Notes under the pieces: model-generated
What the model was told of the DNA's origin: nothing
Databases searched by the model: none
Seen by the model: only the letters and a program-made list of their open reading frames with translations
NCBI RefSeq assembly: GCF_965219715.1
Contig: NZ_OZ244785.1
Coordinates: 1,550,001-1,614,000, forward strand
Source of the DNA: Bacterioplanoides sp965219715
GTDB lineage: Bacteria; Pseudomonadota; Gammaproteobacteria; Pseudomonadales; Oceanobacteraceae
Length of the DNA: 64,000 nt
Reading direction: 5' to 3'
Position numbers and translations under genes: made by a program
Shown: positions 24,986 through 33,210 of the stretch, in pieces
How the letters are laid out: each line of letters begins with the position of its first letter
Numbering within the stretch: position 1 is the stretch's first letter

Positions 24986-25363
24986 CTATGACAATGAATA
25001 AACAGGTATGGATTGTTCCGCCGCTTTTAAAATCTCTAGCTGAGTAATTGAGAGTTTGTCTTTGAACTCTAAAAGATCCGCCTTTGACGATATGCTCTTT
25101 AAGTGTTCAAAATCAAAATTTTCAAGTACAGATGGAACGCCAGTTCCTCCAAATCTAGAGCCGATAATTAGCACCACCATATCGCAGTTCGGAACTTCTT
25201 TAATGCAACTATCATGAGTATGAGATCTGGGGTCGTATAGAATATCTGCATAATCACTCATCACGGGCTTCACCTTACTCTTTTAATTGGTAAAGGAAAT
25301 AGCGGTTAACAATGGGAATTGAACCATACAAGTAGATGAAACGAATATTCTCAGTTTTGCCAA
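24986..25363 (-). pseudogene. DUF4062-domain gene broken by inverted duplication
   Basis: The reading frame starts at TTG 25361-25363, with AGGAG five bases upstream, just after an attC. It encodes LAKLRIFVSST, the usual DUF4062 N terminus. The next codons come from the 70-base inverted-repeat copy and include an in-frame TAA at 25283-25285. After the insert the frame resumes with KPVMSDYADILYDP, HTHDSCIKEV, NCDMVVLIIGSRFGG and LSITQLEILKAAEQSIPV, all typical DUF4062, and stops early at YSLS. So the family segment between VSST and the KPV region (about 20 residues) is replaced, and the C terminus is also short. Intact relatives occur in bacterial defence and STAND-type proteins. This copy is very likely non-functional. 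Confidence 0.85.
25263..25332 (-). repeat. Inverted repeat, copy 2 (70 bp), inside DUF4062 frame
   Basis: Reverse complement of 24772-24841 with 2 mismatches. It replaces the segment of the DUF4062 gene between VSST and KPV. The right border matches within CTTG and the left within AAGCCCGT. AAGCCC codes the native Lys-Pro of the gene, so the borders carry short microhomology. Confidence 0.95.
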
Positions 25364-25379
25364 TGTACTCTCCTCGTAC

Positions 25380-25484
25380 AGTTAACGCTCGGCTCACCGA
25401 GCAAATTTTTGATGGCGGCTTTTGTGCTTATTTTTGCAAAAAAGATGACAGCGGAAATTTGTCCGGTGTAGCCGTTTGTTAAAT
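25380..25484 (-). repeat. attC-like recombination site A
   Basis: Read on the minus strand: ATTTAAC (fits RYYYAAC, overlapping the gene stop), ACGGCTACACCG, about 65 bases, CGGTGAGCCGAGC and then GTTAACT (one mismatch to GTTRRRY). The arms GGCTACACCG / CGGTGAGCC pair with one extra A on one side, the extrahelical base typical of attC. 105 bases. Confidence 0.8.
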
Positions 25485-26830
25485 CACTTTCCCGCTTGCC
25501 AAAGAAAGTAGAAATCATTTTTTCTTGCTTCCTGCTTCTCTTTTAACGTCTTGTTGTACTCTAACAATGAACCTGCAATTGCAGAAGCACCTCCAAGCGC
25601 GGCAAGGGCCTCCCCCATGTTGGCAGGTAAAAATCCACCATACAACCCAAATGAAGCTGTTGCCGTACCAAACAATATTTTTTGCGATATTGCCTCTCTA
25701 GTATTTACCTTCCAATCCTTCACTTTCTTATCAATCAGATTTATTTCTGGCAATAATTGATCACGAAATATCTTCGAAACTTCTTCCTCACTCCAAGACT
25801 TTGATTCCTGCATAATCTTGTTTAATTTGTCTCGATATACTGAAAATGATTCCTCTTCTTTTCTTCGTAAATCTAACAAAGAGGTAATATCGCTTGAATA
25901 TACGGCAGGAAGGTAGTGCTTCAACCCCTTTTCAAACGCTTCTGAGTTGGCGGCATATGCTTTACTATTAATCCCTGATGCTAATTTAATTTGGAGCTTA
26001 TTGTCGCAAAGGTAAGAGGTACCATTTAGGCTTGTGTGCCATTCCTGAGCAGAAAGATCGTTTATAATTGGTCCTATTATACTATCAAGTACCCGGCTGG
26101 ATTCAATTTCTTCTGAGTTTAAAGAGTACGGTGTCTTCTTGCCAAAAAATTGCTTGAACATGGTTGGCATTGGCGAGTACGCATGCAAATAAATAGTTCC
26201 ATGTTCAATGAACTCCTCGGGGCCTGATATAGCGAAAAAAGGCAGGCTTCCATCTCCGTTTTGAAAATCAAAGACTACTTTGCATTTTTCAAGCAAATGC
26301 TTCTCAAGGACTTCAATCAATTTATCCTCTTTTTTGCCAATCGCCTGCATAAAGGGAGTAGCAATTTCATTTGAGTGTAGTTCGCAGAAATTAACGTTCA
26401 AAGTGGCATACTTTATTAACCCAGCTTCTATTAAGGGTCTTAAATATAAATAATTATTGATTCCAGCTAGGGCCTCTCGCCTTTCAACTTCACGTATAGG
26501 TTTATCACCTCTCATGTAGATCTTTTCAAAAGGATTTTGTATATAAACATCATCTGCGTACAGAGAAGCAAATGAGACAAGTTGATCTAGCTTTCTTTGT
26601 CTTCAGTCAGGAGAGGCACAAGGATGAGCATCGCCACTAAGTGATGAGTTAGCTATAAATGAGAAATTTTCATTTGTAACGCCTGATGAATGAAAGTGGT
26701 GCTTTCCGATTAACGCCATAGTTTCAATAAACTCAAAAAAATCCTCATCTGAGCTTTCAAATATTGCGTTATCTATTCCTGAATTAGTCCAAAGGCTAAT
26801 CGCTGTATCAGTTTCCTTGACAAACTCCAC
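25484..26830 (-). pseudogene. Cassette gene interrupted by one in-frame TGA
   Basis: One reading frame of 448 sense codons with a single TGA at 26603-26605. The start is GTG at 26828-26830 with a perfect AGGAGG six bases upstream. Codons before the stop end AHPCASPD. Codons after it run RQRKLDQLVSFASLYADDVY without further stops and join the long downstream part at the ATG at 26513-26515. The product is mostly helical and charged, with a glycine-rich hydrophobic stretch near the C terminus (ILFGTATASFGLYGGFLPAN, then ALAALGGASAIAGSLLEY) that could be a membrane hairpin. Family not recognised. The downstream ORF alone could be translated from internal starts, so a split gene is the alternative. 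Confidence 0.75.
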
Positions 26831-26843
26831 TATTCCTCCTGAG

Positions 26844-26916
26844 ATTTAACGCCGTTAGCATGGGCCGAGCGAAAGCGAGGTCCAGCCGAAGGCGAACATG
26901 CCCAACCTTGTTATAG
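26844..26916 (-). repeat. attC-like recombination site B
   Basis: Minus strand: CTATAAC right after the barstar stop, AAGGTTGGGCATG, an inner part with two small palindromes, CCCATGCTAACGGC and GTTAAAT (perfect GTTRRRY). GGGCATG pairs with CATGC-CC across the site. 73 bases. The next gene's AGGAGG ribosome site begins just past the core site. Confidence 0.85.
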
Positions 26917-27186
26917 CTAAGCCCATGTTACATTACACATTATTTCAGGGTACTCGTCATTGAACTCCTGAAAACACTTTTTTAATTGATCGAATGCCTT
27001 GGGCAAAACCCGTTGTAAATTTTCAGTGTCCACAAAATAAATTTCATTAGAAAATTCGACTAAACCCGTTATTGAATCCCAAAACGCATCCCAGTTTTCT
27101 CCATAAAAATCAGGGAAGCCGAGCTCTCGTGCCAATACACAATGGAGCTGTCCTTCTGATTCTATGTTTGCTAAATCTATCTTCAT
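26917..27186 (-). CDS. Barstar-family protein in a gene cassette
   Basis: 89 residues from ATG 27184-27186, the first ATG after attC C; the longer open frame would start inside the attC. Start MKIDLANIESEGQLHCVLA, then ELGFPDFYGENWDAFWDSITGL, the barstar signature with its WDAFWD acid cluster, and a Glu-rich helical C terminus. Barstar binds and blocks the ribonuclease barnase. Family members without a neighbouring nuclease probably give immunity to nucleases from elsewhere. No barnase homologue is present here. The cassette is 282 bases between core sites, tight around the gene. Confidence 0.9.
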   Translation of the reverse strand: MKIDLANIESEGQLHCVLARELGFPDFYGENWDAFWDSITGLVEFSNEIYFVDTENLQRVLPKAFDQLKKCFQEFNDEYPEIMCNVTWA

Positions 27187-27197
27187 TCTATTTAGGG

Positions 27198-27293
27198 CTA
27201 TAACGCCCGGCTTAGGGGCGGACTTGAAGCTGCGAAGCAGCGGAAAGACCGTCCCAGCCACGCTTGCGTGGCGCCTACAGCCGCTTGCTAAAC
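27198..27293 (-). repeat. attC-like recombination site C
   Basis: Minus strand: GTTTAGC, AAGCGGCTGTAGGC, inner palindromes (CCACGCAAGCGTGG; GCTGCTTCGCAGC), CCGCCCCTAAGCCGGGC and GTTATAG. The closing CCTAAGCCGGGCGTTA is the classic attC right end. 96 bases. Confidence 0.87.
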
Positions 27294-27302
27294 GCTGACT
27301 CG

Positions 27303-27683
27303 CTATTTGTTTTTCTGCGCTTCTGCGATTTTTATCAATGGCTCTATAGCTCCCATCATGTCTCCTGCTTGCTGTGGGTTGGAAAATAGCTGTTGCATAA
27401 ATTGCATGCCAATTTCCTCGCCCATATCTGCTTTTTTGGGAATGACAGTTTCATTGATAATGTTTGTCATAGTTTCCATCAGCTTTTGCTGCGAATCTGA
27501 AACTGTGCGCTCAATCACTGCCGCCCTTTTGTCAATTTCAGCTAAGACGTCCTTCGTTTTCTCGTAATTTTCTCTAGCTTCTTTTTCGGATGCCTTAGAT
27601 GAAATAATAGCTACAACAGCAAGTATCAAAGAAGCAACGCTAGCTAAGAATGCTATTGCCTCTACCCAATTCATACTTTCCAT
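27303..27683 (-). CDS. Cassette protein: one TM helix plus coiled coil
   Basis: 126 residues with AAGGA six bases before the ATG. One TM helix at about residues 7-28 (AIAFLASVASLILAVVAIIS), then about 60 residues of charged heptad-like helix (ENYEKTKDVLAEIDKRAAVI...). It ends in a Met/Gln-rich helix (IGMQFMQQLFSNPQQAGDMM) and AQKNK. It resembles small membrane-anchored coiled-coil proteins common in cassette arrays. No function can be named. Confidence 0.75.
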   Translation of the reverse strand: MESMNWVEAIAFLASVASLILAVVAIISSKASEKEARENYEKTKDVLAEIDKRAAVIERTVSDSQQKLMETMTNIINETVIPKKADMGEEIGMQFMQQLFSNPQQAGDMMGAIEPLIKIAEAQKNK

Positions 27684-27721
27684 GTGTTTTCCTTATGAGT
27701 TTGCACGGTAGTTGATCTAAC

Positions 27722-27819
27722 GTTTAACGCCCTTGTAATGGGCTTTGGTAAGTTGGCGGAAATTTTGGAACAAAATCGGTGACAGCTTACCAAAGTCCCA
27801 ATTCACAAGTTTGTTATGC
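27722..27819 (-). repeat. attC-like recombination site D
   Basis: Minus strand: GCATAAC (one mismatch to RYYYAAC), AAACTTGTGAATTGGGACTT, GGTAAGCTG, a loop, CAACTTACC, AAAGCCCATTACAAGGGC and GTTAAAC (perfect GTTRRRY). The arms ACTTTGGTAAG and CTTACCAAAG pair almost fully. Layout and length (98) resemble Vibrio-type repeats. Confidence 0.9.
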
Positions 27820-27822
27820 ATT

Positions 27823-28440
27823 TTAGCTTGATACCAATTTACCGGTTTTCCTGTTAACAACCACTTTGCGGATACCACTATATTTAGCAGTAGAAACTTT
27901 GCTTTCGGGGAATTCTACACTATCGCCAGAAATAACTGGTTTATTAAAACCATTAAAAGCTTGTGTCTCCCGTTCGTATAGCCCTTTCAGCTCCCAAACC
28001 AACTTCCCATCCAAGGCGCTATATTTGGCCACCCTTCCTATGCCGCCAATATATAACTCATTTTCATGGATAAGTAGCGGTGAAGAATTAAACGCTGGAA
28101 ATTCTCTGGACCAATTAATTTTTTTATTTTGGAGTGACATTGAAATAATTACTGTGCCACCAGACTCGTGATCTGTAATGGCAAGACTTAAAAACACTGT
28201 ATCACCAAAAATCTGGCCATCTCGCACCTCTTCTATTTCGAAGTGCTCGGGTAAGTTAACTTGAAGCTTGGCTTTATTGAAGACCACTTCTCCATTCGGA
28301 GAGATAATAAGCTTCACGTCATCGATTGTATAAGTACATTTCGTGCCTTTTTCATTAAACAACACACATGGGTCTTCCATCCAGTCGGCAAAGACTGAGC
28401 TAGAAATAAGTATGATGAATAATGCGAAGATTTTTTTCAT
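27823..28440 (-). CDS. Secreted PQQ-propeller-like cassette protein
   Basis: 205 residues from the ATG at 28438-28440, just past a half attC; longer in-frame reading would run into the attC and operator region. Signal peptide MKKIFALFIILISSSVFA then DWMEDPC. The body has beta-strand repeats such as ISPNGEVVFN, GGTVIISMSLQNKKINWSRE, ELYIGGIGRVAKYSALDGKL and VNRKTGKLV, with W/D-G-K turns like PQQ quinoprotein propeller blades. It is too short for a full propeller (about three blades), so it may be a partial fold or oligomer. Periplasmic location is predicted; function unknown. Confidence 0.78.
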   Translation of the reverse strand: MKKIFALFIILISSSVFADWMEDPCVLFNEKGTKCTYTIDDVKLIISPNGEVVFNKAKLQVNLPEHFEIEEVRDGQIFGDTVFLSLAITDHESGGTVIISMSLQNKKINWSREFPAFNSSPLLIHENELYIGGIGRVAKYSALDGKLVWELKGLYERETQAFNGFNKPVISGDSVEFPESKVSTAKYSGIRKVVVNRKTGKLVSS

Positions 28441-28446
28441 AGTTTT

Positions 28447-28468
28447 GCATAACGGCTTATTCGTGTGC
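28447..28468 (-). repeat. attC right half-site E (truncated)
   Basis: Minus strand CACACGAATAAGCC then GTTATGC, the usual right end of an attC. No matching left half is seen to the right; the sequence passes directly into three palindromes. I read this as the broken end of the cassette cluster. There is no integrase gene beyond it. Confidence 0.6.
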
Positions 28469-28512
28469 CCTTGCAAGGTCGTCTACCTTGTAAGGTACAC
28501 AACCTTGCAAGG
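28469..28512. promoter_or_regulatory. Three 10-bp palindromes at exact 17-bp period
   Basis: CCTTGCAAGG at 28469-28478, CCTTGTAAGG at 28486-28495 and CCTTGCAAGG at 28503-28512, with unrelated 7-base spacers. The third ends 14 bases before the ATG of the 85-residue gene. Equal spacing of palindromes looks like cooperative repressor operators. No regulator gene is next to it unless the 85-residue protein acts as one. Confidence 0.6.
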
Positions 28513-28526
28513 ATGATGGAGCTATT

Positions 28527-28784
28527 ATGTATCGACGCAGTAAGAAGTACCAGCCACTCAGGGCAAAAGCTGCCGCATCGGTCGCTGCACACGAACGTAA
28601 GCGCTTACAAGCAGTTTCAGAAGATGAAATTGAGCAGGATTTGCCAGATCTACGAAAAAGGATTGAGACCACTGAGTTTGACTCAACCGAACCAAAGGCA
28701 ACAGTTATCGAGCTTTACCAGTCTGATCGTATCGATTTCTACCGGGTGGTGGTAAACAAAAAACCGCCTGCTATTGCGAGATAA
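28527..28784 (+). CDS. Small basic/acidic protein, unknown
   Basis: 85 residues with GGAG five bases before the ATG. The N-terminal third is basic (MYRRSKKYQPLRAKAAASVAAH), the middle acidic and helical (SEDEIEQDLPDLRKRIET), and the end short strands (ATVIELYQSDRIDFYRVVV). The stop codon lies inside the terminator hairpin that follows. The upstream triple palindrome suggests tight, possibly autogenous, control. Family not recognised. Clear ribosome site, terminator and operator-like sites support a real gene. Confidence 0.7.
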   Translation: MYRRSKKYQPLRAKAAASVAAHERKRLQAVSEDEIEQDLPDLRKRIETTEFDSTEPKATVIELYQSDRIDFYRVVVNKKPPAIAR

Positions 28785-28798
28785 CAGGCGGTTTTTTT
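28758..28798 (+). terminator. Terminator shared by the 85-residue gene and efflux operon
   Basis: Stem AAACCGCCTG / CAGGCGGTTT with flanking A-run and seven T. It lies between convergent genes and could work on both strands. The coding frame of the upstream gene ends within the loop. Confidence 0.93.
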
Positions 28799-28829
28799 AG
28801 TTTTTAGCAAAGCTTAAAGCGTTAAGAAA

Positions 28830-31800
28830 TCAGTTTTCCGCTTCTTTGCTCTTATCTTTATCAAACGCCGTCATTGCCATATAGAACACTGGGGTAAACA
28901 GCAGACCAAAGAAGGTCACACCCAGCATACCGGCGAATACCGCATTACCCATGGCCTGACGCATTTCTGCGCCGGCACCGGTTGCCAGTACCAGAGGTAC
29001 AACACCGGCGGTAAAGGCGATCGACGTCATCAGGATCGGACGTAAACGCAGGCGACAGGCTTCCAGAATTGCGTCCAGACGCGATAAGCCACCGTTATTA
29101 CGATCACGGGCAAACTCCACCATCAGAATGGCGTTCTTACAGGCCAGCGCCACCAATACAATCAAGGCGATTCGGGTGAAGATATTGTTATCACCACCGG
29201 CCAGTGCCACACCTAACAACGCCGACAGAATCGTCATCGGTACGATTAAGATAATCGCCATTGGCAGAGTCAGACTCTCGTAAGTTGCTGCCAATACCAG
29301 GAATACCAGTAATACCACCAGCGGGAAGATATACACCATGGTGTTACCTGCCAGGATCTGCTGATAAGTAACTTCGGTCCATTCGTAGGCAATACCTTCC
29401 GGCAGATTCTCGTCCAGAATTTTGGTCATTGCCGCCAGCGCCTGGTCAGAGCTGTAGCCCGGTGACGGGTTACCGTTTAACTCGGCACTCATATAACCGT
29501 TGTAGCGCATTACCCGATCAGGACCCGTGGTTGGTTTGATTTCTACCATGGCGCCCAGTGGTACCATTTCACCGGCGGCATTACGCACTTCTAAGCGCAG
29601 GATATGTTCCGGATCCAGACGGTATTTTGCATCTGCCTGAGCATTTACCTGATAAGTACGACCAAACAGGTTGAAGTCATTCACATACACGGAACCCAGA
29701 TAAATCTGCAGTGCATCAAATACTTCACTCAGTGGTACGCCCTGTAACAGCGCCTGTTCACGATCCACAGTAATATCCAGTTGTGGAACCTGAATACGGA
29801 AACTGGAGAATAAACCGGTTAACGCCGGGTCCTGCCATCCCATACCCTGCACTTTTTGCAGCGCACCGAACAAAGTATCAAATCCTAAGTTGCCACGATC
29901 TTCCAGCTGCACTTTAAAGCCACCGGTGGTACCTAGCCCCAGAATCGGTGGTGGAGGGAATACCGCCACAAACGCTTCGTCGATGGCACCAAACTGAGCA
30001 TTTAAGCTGCCGGCAATTGCAAACGCATTTTGTGCCGGATCACCACTACGCTCTTCAAACGATTTCAGCGGTAAGAAAATAATCGCGGCATTGGAGGAGT
30101 TTACAAAACCGTTGGCCGATAAACCCGGGAAGCCGACTGCGTTAGCCACACCAGGAGTTGCTAAAGCAATGCCGGTCATCTCACGTACCACCTGCTCGGT
30201 ACGATCCAGGCTGGAAGCATCCGGTAATTGTGCAATCGCAACCAGGTACTGTTTATCCTGTGCCGGAATAAAACCACCCGGCACATCGTTAAATACCTTG
30301 CCGGTTAACGCTAATAAACCGAAATACACCAAGCCTACAATGGCACCATAACGAATTAAACGACGCACTGCACCTTCGTACAGGTCGGAGCTTTTATCGA
30401 ATAAACGGTTAAACGGACGGAATAACCAGGCACCAAAGATTTTATCCATACCACGGGTTAACGCGTCGGGTTTGTCATCGTGGCCTTTTAATAAAATGGC
30501 CGACAACGCTGGTGATAAGGTCAGCGAGTTAAAGGCTGAAATTAACGTCGAAATCGTAATGGTTAACGCAAACTGTTTATAGAACTGGCCACTTAAACCC
30601 TGAATAAAAGCAGTCGGAATAAATACCGCACACAGCACCAGTGCAATCGCAATAATTGGCCCGGTAACTTCGGTCATGGCTTGCTTAGTCGCCGCTACCG
30701 GCGACAAACCTTCGCTGATATTACGTTCAACGTTTTCCACCACCACGATGGCATCGTCCACCACAATACCAATCGCCAGTACTAAGCCGAATAACGACAG
30801 GGTATTAATGGATACACCCAACCACTGCATCACAGTGAAAGTACCAATTAACGATACCGGTACCGCAATTAACGGAATAATCGACGCACGCCAGGTTTGC
30901 AGGAATAAAATGACTACCAGTACCACCAGTACGATGGCTTCTAACAGAGTGGTAATTACCGCATCGATCGAACCACGAACGAATACCGTTGGGTCATAAA
31001 CGATGTCGTAGCTGACGCCTGCCGGAAAGTTTTCTGACAGTTCAGCCATTTTTCCACGAACCGCATCTGACAGTGCAATGGCGTTAGAACCAGGACGCTG
31101 GAAGATCGGAATGGCGATGGCGTTTTTACCGTCTAATAACGAACGTAAGGCATAGCTGTTTTCACCCAGTTCTACACGGGCAACATCTTTTAAGCGGGTA
31201 ATCGCGCCCTGCTCGCCAACACGAATAACGATATTTTCAAACTCTTCCACCGTACTTAAACGGCCCTGCACATTGAGCAGAATCTGGAACTGGTTTTCTC
31301 GCACCATCGGCTGTGCACCCAGAGTACCGGCTGCTACCTGACGGTTTTGCTGACGCACTGCATTCACCACATCACCAGCGGTTAAGCGACGTTCTGCCAG
31401 CGCTTCCGGCTGCAGCCATAAACGCATGGAGTACGCACCGCCACCGAACAGCTGAACGTTACCCACACCTTCAACGGCTTTTAATTCGTCTTCGATATAA
31501 ATATCGCCATAGTTGGCTAAATAGCTGTTATCACGCGAACCATCCGGCGAGAAAATATGTACCACCATGGTTAAGTTAGGTGACGCTTTTTCTACCGTTA
31601 CACCTAAGCGTTGTACTTCCTGCGGCAAACGCGGCAAGGCAGTATTCACCCGGTTTTGCACCTGTTGCTGTGCACGGTCTAAATCGGTGCCCAGCTTCAG
31701 GGTAATGGTTAAGGTCATCCGACCATCGGCGGTCGACTGCGACGACTGATACAACATATTGTCGAGACCAGCCATTTCCTGCTCAAGTGGCGAGGCCACG

Positions 31801-31985
31801 GTATCGGCAATAACCTTTGGGTTAGCGCCCGGATAATTAGCGGTGACCACAACAGTCGGTGGGACCACTTCCGGATATTCACTCACCGGTAGCTGGAATA
31901 ATGAAATGCTACCGCCGATTAAAATCAGCAGCGACAGCACCGATGCAAAAATCGGCCGGCTGATAAAAAAGTGACTGAAATTCAT
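28830..31985 (-). CDS. RND multidrug efflux permease, MexF/OqxB-like
   Basis: 1051 residues, normal for the HAE1 family. N terminus MNFSHFFISRPIFASVLSLL, first TM helix, then the porter domain (PVSEYPEVVPPTVVVTANYP, YPGANPKVIADTVASPLE). Family marker segments GIVVDDAIVVVENVERN (with the proton-relay Asp pair) and the C-terminal GLLFTPVFYMA are present, with 12 TM helices in two sets. The wording resembles MexF/OqxB more than AcrB. It pumps drugs or other amphiphiles from periplasm to outside using the proton gradient, with the upstream adaptor gene and a TolC-type channel not found here. The gap to the adaptor gene is 25 bases. Confidence 0.95.
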   Translation of the reverse strand: MNFSHFFISRPIFASVLSLLILIGGSISLFQLPVSEYPEVVPPTVVVTANYPGANPKVIADTVASPLEQEMAGLDNMLYQSSQSTADGRMTLTITLKLGTDLDRAQQQVQNRVNTALPRLPQEVQRLGVTVEKASPNLTMVVHIFSPDGSRDNSYLANYGDIYIEDELKAVEGVGNVQLFGGGAYSMRLWLQPEALAERRLTAGDVVNAVRQQNRQVAAGTLGAQPMVRENQFQILLNVQGRLSTVEEFENIVIRVGEQGAITRLKDVARVELGENSYALRSLLDGKNAIAIPIFQRPGSNAIALSDAVRGKMAELSENFPAGVSYDIVYDPTVFVRGSIDAVITTLLEAIVLVVLVVILFLQTWRASIIPLIAVPVSLIGTFTVMQWLGVSINTLSLFGLVLAIGIVVDDAIVVVENVERNISEGLSPVAATKQAMTEVTGPIIAIALVLCAVFIPTAFIQGLSGQFYKQFALTITISTLISAFNSLTLSPALSAILLKGHDDKPDALTRGMDKIFGAWLFRPFNRLFDKSSDLYEGAVRRLIRYGAIVGLVYFGLLALTGKVFNDVPGGFIPAQDKQYLVAIAQLPDASSLDRTEQVVREMTGIALATPGVANAVGFPGLSANGFVNSSNAAIIFLPLKSFEERSGDPAQNAFAIAGSLNAQFGAIDEAFVAVFPPPPILGLGTTGGFKVQLEDRGNLGFDTLFGALQKVQGMGWQDPALTGLFSSFRIQVPQLDITVDREQALLQGVPLSEVFDALQIYLGSVYVNDFNLFGRTYQVNAQADAKYRLDPEHILRLEVRNAAGEMVPLGAMVEIKPTTGPDRVMRYNGYMSAELNGNPSPGYSSDQALAAMTKILDENLPEGIAYEWTEVTYQQILAGNTMVYIFPLVVLLVFLVLAATYESLTLPMAIILIVPMTILSALLGVALAGGDNNIFTRIALIVLVALACKNAILMVEFARDRNNGGLSRLDAILEACRLRLRPILMTSIAFTAGVVPLVLATGAGAEMRQAMGNAVFAGMLGVTFFGLLFTPVFYMAMTAFDKDKSKEAEN

Positions 31986-32010
31986 CTGAATAACTCTCCC
32001 GAATAACTAT

Positions 32011-33210
32011 TTATTCAGCCAACGCAACAGCGTTGGTCTGGATAGTTGCTTCGATGCGGGTTAATGGGATTTTTTTATCCAGTGCAGACGTATCCACCTC
32101 CACGTCACGCGGCTGAATCGGCATACCCGGGCCAACACGGGCCGGACCATTAACCGCAATGCGATCACCTTCTTTTAGACCGGTTTTAACCACGCGCAAA
32201 CTACCGATACGGGTACCTAAGGTCACCAGGCGGTATTCCAGTTTATTTTCCGCATCAACCGTTAATACAAAACGGTTTTTCAGGTCAGTACCAATCGCCG
32301 TTTCCGGCACCAGAATGCTGCTGGTTTGCTGGTGTGGTGCAATACGTACACGAGCGAACGAACCCGGGCGTAATTTATTGCTGTCGGTTGGGAAAGTGCC
32401 ACGTACACGCAGGGTACCGGTATTAAAATCAACGCGGTTATCGATAAAGTCGAGCACACCCATGTGGCCGTAATCGTCTTCACCAGTTAATTGCAGATAA
32501 ACCGCCAGTTGAGTATCGGCCGTTACGTCTGAGAACTGGGCGTTCCAGGTACGCTCATCAATATCAAAATAGGCGTGAACCTGTTCGGTCGACACTAGGT
32601 TAGTCAGAACCGAGGAATTGGCGTTGACCGTGTTGCCAGGCTGAATAAAGGCGTTTGAGGTATTGCCATTTAATGGCGAGCGAATGGCCGTGAATTCCAG
32701 ATTCAGACGCGCTGATTCTAATGCTGCTTCAACCGAAGCCAATTCGGCACGGCGTTGTTGCGCCTGGAAAACCCGGGCGTCCGCTTCTTCCGCTGAGATG
32801 GCTTTGTTCTTACGCAGGCTGGAGCTACGACGCTCTTCTAACTGTGCCTGTTTCAGCGCTGCTTTAGCGGCATCACGCTGGGCTTTTAAACGATTCACTT
32901 CCGCAGCAAACGGACGTGGATCCAGCTTCACCAAGAGATCGCCTTTCTTAACCCGGCTGCCTTCAGTGAATTCGATGGATTCAATCACACCGCTGACACG
33001 AGGACGTAATTCAACGGTTTGTGGTGCCTGTAAACGCGTGGTGAAGTTACTCCAATCGACAACGTCTGCAGTAACAACACTGGCCACATCGATAGGTTGC
33101 AGTTGCTGCTGCGCTGCGCCTTGCGGTGCATCCGCCTGCTCCGAAGAACAGGATGCCAGCAATGTTGCCGCACTCAACATGGCTACCAACGGTAATTTGA
33201 ATGATTTCAT
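32011..33210 (-). CDS. RND periplasmic adaptor lipoprotein, MexE/OqxA-like
   Basis: 399 residues with lipobox LLASC (Cys about 22). The membrane-fusion-protein order is seen: beta-barrel/lipoyl half (VELRPRVSGVIESIEFTEGSRVKKGDLLVKLDPRPF), alpha hairpin with LEERRSSSLRKNKAISAEEADAR, second lipoyl half (SARLNLEFTAIRSPLNGNTS), then the barrel (LRPGSFARVRIA). It bridges the permease to an outer-membrane channel. First gene of a two-gene operon. A 16-base palindrome lies 95 bases upstream. Confidence 0.95.
   Translation of the reverse strand: MKSFKLPLVAMLSAATLLASCSSEQADAPQGAAQQQLQPIDVASVVTADVVDWSNFTTRLQAPQTVELRPRVSGVIESIEFTEGSRVKKGDLLVKLDPRPFAAEVNRLKAQRDAAKAALKQAQLEERRSSSLRKNKAISAEEADARVFQAQQRRAELASVEAALESARLNLEFTAIRSPLNGNTSNAFIQPGNTVNANSSVLTNLVSTEQVHAYFDIDERTWNAQFSDVTADTQLAVYLQLTGEDDYGHMGVLDFIDNRVDFNTGTLRVRGTFPTDSNKLRPGSFARVRIAPHQQTSSILVPETAIGTDLKNRFVLTVDAENKLEYRLVTLGTRIGSLRVVKTGLKEGDRIAVNGPARVGPGMPIQPRDVEVDTSALDKKIPLTRIEATIQTNAVALAE

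Noticed and set aside
26603..26605. Selenocysteine codon
   Set aside because: No selenoprotein-like context, no clear SECIS-type hairpin right after the TGA, and a cassette gene of unknown family; a nonsense change is simpler.
28441..28830. Integron integrase or attI at the right end of the cassette cluster
   Set aside because: No tyrosine-recombinase reading frame exists there on either strand; the next genes are an 85-residue unknown protein and an efflux pump.
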